A stretch of 64,000 nt of DNA from contig OZ025241.1 in assembly GCA_964019155.1 (NCBI GenBank), forward strand, positions 55,766,863 to 55,830,862, given 5' to 3'. Below the pieces are notes generated by a model. That model was not told the DNA's origin and searched no databases. It saw only the letters and a list, made by a program, of their open reading frames with translations. This DNA comes from Osedax fenrisi. Its lineage: Eukaryota > Annelida > Polychaeta > Sabellida > Siboglinidae. This document shows, piece after piece, positions 59,117-64,000 of this stretch (the stretch's first letter is position 1; each line of letters starts with the position of its first letter). The position numbers were made by a program, and so were the translations under genes.

Positions 59117-62100
59117 TTAATCCTTGGTTACTCTTAAATTGATCCTATTTTCCACCCTACATGTCTGGCCAAATTTAATTTTATAGGCAGAAGTACCTTT
59201 AACTCTACCTTCAACTTCCCATTTTTCCTCACCCCAAATATTTTCTAATTTCCGTCTACCTAATTTACGTTTTTTTATTCTAACTATAGTCCCAGCCTCT
59301 AATTCGTCTTCTTTCTTTTTGTCATTTATTTTTTTTCTAGTTAATTCTATTCTATGTTTTACTTTACTGCCGATTTCTCCCATTTTCTGCTTCGTCTCCC
59401 ATAACCAATCACTGTCCGTGCCTCTCCCATACCTCTCTAATCTTAAATCCACTGGTAATTTTTCTTCACGTCCAAACATTAAAAAAAATGGAGAAAACCC
59501 TGTTGTCGCATGAGGCATAATATTATACGCATGAATCATTTTGGGTAAATGAATCGGCCATTTGGACTTTTCTTCCGTACACAAAACTCTTAATAAATTA
59601 ATAATAGATCTATTCATGCGTTCGCATTGTCCATTACCTTCTGGATGATAAGGACTAGTCCTACTTTGGTTAATATTAAATAACTTACATATTTCCCTAA
59701 CTACTTCCGCTTGAAAATTACGTCCTTGGTCGGTATGTATTCTCTCCGGAGTCCCATAACAATAGATCTACTCATTCATTAATATCTTAGCTACCGTAAT
59801 TGCTAACTGATTTCTAGTAGGAATAGCTCTAGTAAACTTAGTATATGAATCGGTCATTACTAATATACTCTCTCTTCCATCTGAGGATTTATCAATATTA
59901 ACGAAGTCTAGAAACACTAACTCCAATGGTCTAGTTGCACCTAAATATCCCATATCTATTTTAGGATTTCTACCCCCTCCCTTAGATACTTGACATATTT
60001 CGCACTTATCTATATACTCCTTAATATCTCTATATCTACCTACCCAGGTATACTTTAGACTGATTCTCGCTACCGTTCTATCTATACCCTGGTGACCATT
60101 GGCATCGTGTACCCCTTGTAAGATCTCCCTAATTAACTCACGTGGAACTACCAATACCTTATCACCATTTTTCCTATTCTTATATAGAACTCCTTCTTCT
60201 ATTATGTAGTTATCATTATTTATTGACCCACTTTCTAAATGTTTTATTATCTCTTTTAACCTATGCTCCTCCATTTGCATCTCCCTTATCTTCCCTTCCT
60301 CTATGCCTGCTATTATACTAATATCATTGATCTCTAGATCATCCTCATATAATCTTTTGAAATCATCCCCTTCTACCTCATTATTCTCCTCACATCTCCT
60401 AGATAACGCATCTGCTACTATATTTGTACTACCTGTTCTATATTTAAAACGTATTGGAAATGGCGCTAGTCTTGATACCCACCTCTGCTCTAAAGCTGTT
60501 AACTGTTTCTTATTTTCTATACACGCTACAGCGCTATTATCTGTAAATATTGTACACTGTTTAGCCCCCATTAAGTAATGTTTAAATTTATCAGTTACCG
60601 CCCATACTACGGCAAGAAACTCTAGTTTCTTAGCCGAGTAATTAGCTTGATTTTCTTCTCCTGCCTTTAATGATCTACTAGCATATGCAATTACCTTCCT
60701 CTCCCCATCTATCACCTGGCTAAGAACAGCACCTAAACCAATATGTGATGCATCTGTCTCTAATATGAATGCTTCCTCGAATCTAGGTAATGCTAATATT
60801 GGTGCACTACTTAACTTATCTTTTATCTTCTGCATCGCTCTTTCACAGTCATCATCCCACTTAATATTTACCCGTCTACTCATTCTCTTACTTATACTAC
60901 CTACCCCTGCCTCATATTTCGTTAATTTTAATAATGGATGTACAATCTTAGTATATCCTTCTATAAACCTACGATAATATGATCCTACACCCAAGAATGA
61001 CCTTAACTCCTTCAAGTTCTTTGGCCTTTTCCACTCTATTATCGTCTTAATCTTATCCGGTATCGTTCCTATCCCTTTATCTGATATCTTAAAGCCTAGA
61101 AAATGTATTTCATTTATAAATAATCTACATTTCCCTGTATTTAACTGAAATCCAGCTTCTTCCAACCTCATCATTACAACTTCAATATGTCCTAAATGTT
61201 CCTTCCATGTCTTAGAATAAACTAATATATCATCTAAATAACATACTACAAATTTATACATCTCTGATCTAAATAAGTTTGATATTACTCTCTGAAATGT
61301 AGCTGGAGCATTGGTTAAACCAAATGGCATTCTAGTAAACTCGTAGAGTCCCCACGGGGTACTGAATGCTGTTTTAAATTGATCCTCTTTTACTATTTTT
61401 ATCTGGTGATATGCTGACTTTAAATCGAAAGACGAAAATACTTTAGCTCCCCCTAGTGCCTCTAATGAATCATCTATCCTAGGAATTGGATATGCATCCT
61501 TAATAGTCTTATTATTCAGCTGCCTATAGTCTACACATAATCTAATTTCTCCTGTACCCTTTTTTACTACCACTAGTGGACTTGCATATTCACTATTGGA
61601 CTTAACTATTACCCCTCCCATCTCCCACTTAACAATCTGATTCTTCACTGCCTCTACCTGGGAAGGTATTATTCGTCTATAAGGTTGAGCGACCGGTATT
61701 TTGTCTATTGTTCTAATACTGTGTAATCCTACTTTAGCAGAAGCTAATCTATCATTATTTAAAAAAAATATTTTTCTATATTTATAAGTTAATTTTTCTA
61801 TGCTCTCCTTAAAAATTCTATTTTTACACCCTATATAAACTTGTACTATCTCCTCATTATTAATACTAACACTACTTATTCCATTTGATACCCTACTTCT
61901 TATATGAATTCCTCTACTCACTCCAGTAATCGATATAACCCCATAAGTCTGTAAAATATTCATACCTATTATAAACAATCCCTTAATATTAGTTACTATG
62001 AAACCTACCTTCTCACTCTTCTTACCCCATAATATAATATCAGTTATTACTTGTCCCCTATATTCTAATTTAGTGCCATTTGCTGTTTTTAAATCAACTT

Positions 62101-62334
62101 TTGGGTTTACAGGTATTACTTTCAAGTCTAATGACCTTACCATCCCCTCTGATATCACTGAAACCTGACTACCTGTATCTATTAAACATTCAACTACCAT
62201 CCGATTTATTACTACCTTTTCCCTAGGACATCTTCCTATTAACCTATTATTATTACCTATTTCCCTTGTACCCCCCTTTATTTTCCAGGCATTCGCCCCT
62301 TTCCTAGTTGCCTGATCTACTGGAAAGGTTGGCG
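59117..62334 (-). pseudogene. pol: Ty3/gypsy pol: protease, RT, RNase H, integrase (one stop)
   Basis: Numbering from Met at 62200 (about 45 codons are open upstream in this frame, to the frameshift site). The protease active site LIDTGS is at residues 7-12, with FIIGMNIL at 76-83. Reverse transcriptase has LCVDYRQLN (221), SSFDLKSAYHQI (256), MPFGLTNAPATFQ (291) and the catalytic YLDD (321-324). RNase H has Asp483, Glu527, Asp554 and Asp597. The integrase zinc site is His698, His703, Cys733, Cys736, and its core starts with FLDF (Asp765). A TAG at 59770-59768 then stops the frame. The same frame continues past it with the remaining integrase Asp and Glu motifs and a basic C-terminal domain to 59117. 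Apart from that stop the enzyme looks intact. Confidence 0.92.
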
Positions 62335-62341
62335 GTTTAAA
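62285..62341 (-). promoter_or_regulatory. Gag-pol -1 ribosomal frameshift signal (slippery site plus pseudoknot)
   Basis: TTTAAAC at 62341-62335 sits in the exact X-XXY-YYZ phase of the gag frame. It is followed by stem 1: CGCC (62334-62331) with GGCG (62297-62294), an AA bulge, then CCTTTCC (62328-62322) with GGAAAGG (62304-62298). The 17-base loop contains TCAGGCA (62315-62309), which pairs with TGCCTGG at 62291-62285, giving an H-type pseudoknot. pol is open in the -1 frame through this point. UUUAAAC with a pseudoknot is an established strong frameshift signal in other systems. Confidence 0.85.
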
Positions 62342-63111
62342 TTCCTATTCCTACACCATTTACTAGTATGTCCTTCCCCTCCACATGTAAAACATCTAAC
62401 TCTGTCTGTCCAGTTACCTCTTAATCTACCTTCCAACTCAGTATTCCTCCTCTCTAATATTTGTATACGTTCCTCCAACCTACTACCATCATTCCCTCTA
62501 TTAGTTACTTCACCTATTACTTTATTAGTTTCTATCTTATAGCATATACCACCCTCCTTCACATTACTCATAGATTCAAACTCCCTTGCCATTGAGCGTA
62601 TTTCAGAAAAACTTTTTTTTTTTCCTGATATTAATAAATATCGCCGTAATTCGCAGTCAAATACATTTGTTTTGAATGAATCTGTCATTAGCCCCTCTCA
62701 CCCATCTACATCCTCTTTCAAACTTAACCCTAATTTTAATATAGCATCTATAAACATAGTAATATTCTCCCCTTATCGTTGTTTCCTATCAACTAGATCA
62801 TGTAACCTCTCACCCCGTGACCTCCTACTACTACATCTCTCCCTTAAACTATTAAATATATGCTCTTTATTTAAAAGTTTATTGCCTAACATTGATAATT
62901 CTAATTTTGCACCACCTCTTATATGATATAAAATATACCCTGCCGCATCCTCACCCTTATGCCCCAATAAATCTACACATTCCTCAGCTCTTGCAATCCA
63001 CTCACCAGCATCTGTACCCTAATTAAAATAATCTAGTTTAACATATGCTAAATCTTTCTTAGCAGGTCTACCTACTGGCTTACTATCTTCTCCCATATCT
63101 TCTATATCCAT
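62317..63111 (-). pseudogene. gag: Ty3/gypsy gag, three in-frame stops
   Basis: ATG at 63111. A capsid-like part with GTDAGEWIARAEE and FNSLRERCSSRRSRGE follows. A CCHC zinc knuckle CFTCGGEGHTSKWC lies near the C-terminus (about 62380-62340). In-frame stops occur at 63021-63019 (TAG), 62775-62773 (TAA) and 62700-62698 (TGA). All other codons are in one frame, so the damage is nonsense only. The frame ends in TAG at 62319-62317. Gag would form the particle that packages element RNA. The -1 frameshift signal lies eight codons before the end. Confidence 0.85.
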
Positions 63112-63290
63112 CTTATAACTATGTTTAATTACGTAAATAAACTAAAAATATTATTTTAAAAATAATATTTTATTATCTAAAATAATATTTTATTATACAA
63201 GTGTATGCAAAGTAACAATATCAATACACAAACCTGTTATCCTATGTTGTATTTCAATTTCTTCCTCTAGCCACTGGTCCTAGTCAGCAC

Positions 63291-63308
63291 TGGATACCGC
63301 TGTCACCA
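63291..63308 (-). other. Candidate tRNA primer-binding site
   Basis: TGGTGACAGCGGTATCCA starts one base inside the 5' LTR. TGG at the start is the expected complement of a tRNA CCA end. I cannot assign the tRNA. Confidence 0.55.
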
Positions 63309-63309
63309 A

Positions 63310-63504
63310 TGTTATATGCGCTACGCTTGTTTTATATATATAATATAAATGTTTAAGTACTGACTGTATTTCTAGAAGTGACTTGTTGAATTTAGGATAT
63401 GACTTTTATCAAATCATTCATGCATATCAACAATGGAAACAGGAATGCATATGACACGCTACAGTGCACACACTTGTATAATACTAATAATATACCTTAC
63501 AACA
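63310..63504 (-). repeat. 5' LTR (element orientation)
   Basis: 195 bases. Read on the minus strand it begins TGTTGTAAGG and ends TATAACA. It is 193/195 identical to the other LTR. Confidence 0.95.
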
Positions 63505-63510
63505 TATATA

Positions 63511-63548
<38 letters not shown>

Positions 63549-64000
63549 TATTATATATATATATTAAATATAACCTATATGTTTACAAACATATATATTT
63601 TCACAAATGGATACTTACACATATACACCATTATATTTGCGAACACGCACATAACTTGTAAGCCATAGAAATATGTGCGGCGCATTGAGCGCGTATATAC
63701 CTGCATGTATGTGTGCGCATAAGTGTGCGCATAAGTGTGCGCAAATGCACTTTCGTATCGATAATTAATTAATTTATTAGAGGCGTATAAAAGTCGCCCT
63801 CAGTAGAAATGTAAATAGAGGGCCGCTAATTAAATCTGCTTTTCGGACACACACACACCTATCTTTCTTCGGACCCCAACATACATACACATATGTCTCA
63901 GTCCCTCCCATACACTCAGTCGTATCACAGGTCACCACTTTGCCCATTGTGGTCATCGTTGCACCTCGTATAGAAGCGTCTTAGCTTACTTGTGATCTAT
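63505..64000. other. Right edge: microsatellites then GC-richer DNA with TATA-like box
   Basis: (AT)n tracts run to about 63600. GTGTGCGCATAA repeats lie near 63710-63742. TATAAAAG at 63786-63793 is followed by GCCCTCAGTAG and a GC-richer tract to the edge, which could be a plus-strand promoter or 5' UTR. No open frame can be supported before the window ends. Confidence 0.3.

Larger units (their letters stand above)
58758..63504 (-). mobile_element. Ty3/gypsy LTR retrotransposon, recent insertion
   Basis: Two 195-base LTRs (58758-58952 and 63310-63504) differ at two positions only. Both begin TG and end CA. A 4-base TATA flanks both sides, compatible with a target duplication but ambiguous in (AT)n DNA. 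Inside, on the minus strand, lie gag (63111-62317), pol reached by a -1 shift (about 62335 to 59117), a candidate primer-binding site next to the 5' LTR and a purine-rich stretch next to the 3' LTR. Domain order PR-RT-RNaseH-INT defines Ty3/gypsy. Four in-frame stops make this copy defective. Confidence 0.95.

Noticed and set aside
59117..63111. Alternative genetic code to explain the stops in gag and pol
   Set aside because: All three stop types occur, and host exons and other element frames end normally at stops, so ordinary decay or editing is simpler.
1..64000. CRISPR arrays, operons, phage or plasmid functions
   Set aside because: No direct repeats with regular unique spacers, no bacterial-type genes or ribosome-binding sites; splicing and LINE/SINE content show eukaryotic DNA.

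Overview
This window reads as nuclear DNA of an AT-rich eukaryote, most likely an invertebrate metazoan. Roughly three quarters of the bases look like A or T, long (AT)n tracts recur every few kilobases, spliced exons have GT..AG borders, there is a tRNA-derived SINE family, and there are many classes of retro- and DNA transposons. I see no operons or prokaryotic genes, and I cannot name the species.

Host genes. The main gene is on the minus strand and lies hidden as short, GC-richer exons in AT-rich DNA. I traced 13 exons from an ATG at 29730 down to 7817. Splice borders and reading phases agree at every junction, except that the 3' end of exon 3 is a choice between two phase-compatible sites. 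The roughly 580-residue product has a basic N-terminus, an acidic middle, coiled-coil segments and a Ser/Asp/Glu-rich then Lys-rich C-terminal part. I do not recognise the family. A second minus-strand gene probably starts at 845 and runs off the left edge. Two isolated candidate exons lie near 47.4 and 50.8 kb.

Mobile elements. 1-645 is the 3' end of a LINE. 1893-2850 is a TA-flanked DNA element. 3035-6075 is a decayed RTE-like LINE (minus). 8971-15189 is a TA-flanked element, inside the last-but-one known intron of the main gene, that carries a nearly complete non-LTR retrotransposon. 16572-16983 is a CACTG-ended MITE. SINE copies lie at 17431, 28650 (minus), 43063 and 56033. CR1/L2-like remnants lie at 22.3-23.65, 32.8-33.2, 39.0-41.06 and 56.98-57.2 kb. 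31501-32539 is another TA-flanked MITE. 34280-37700 is an RTE-like LINE interrupted by a second CACTG MITE at 35829-36848. 42580-43011 is a pogo/Tigger-like MITE. 43651-45677 is a hAT element with a perfect 8-bp target duplication. 46.56-46.96 kb is an R2-like remnant. 48.49-50.41 kb is a 5'-truncated LINE. 51.0-53.75 kb is an RTE-like LINE (minus). 54084-55801 holds a foldback family. 58758-63504 is a young Ty3/gypsy LTR retrotransposon (minus) with a textbook -1 frameshift signal between gag and pol.

Relations. Nearly all recognisable open reading frames belong to selfish elements, many of them nested. The host gene survives because the insertions sit in introns. The most notable observations are the frameshift pseudoknot of the Ty3/gypsy element, the hidden multi-exon gene with its excess of GTT 5' splice sites, and several families of short inverted-repeat elements that share end structures.
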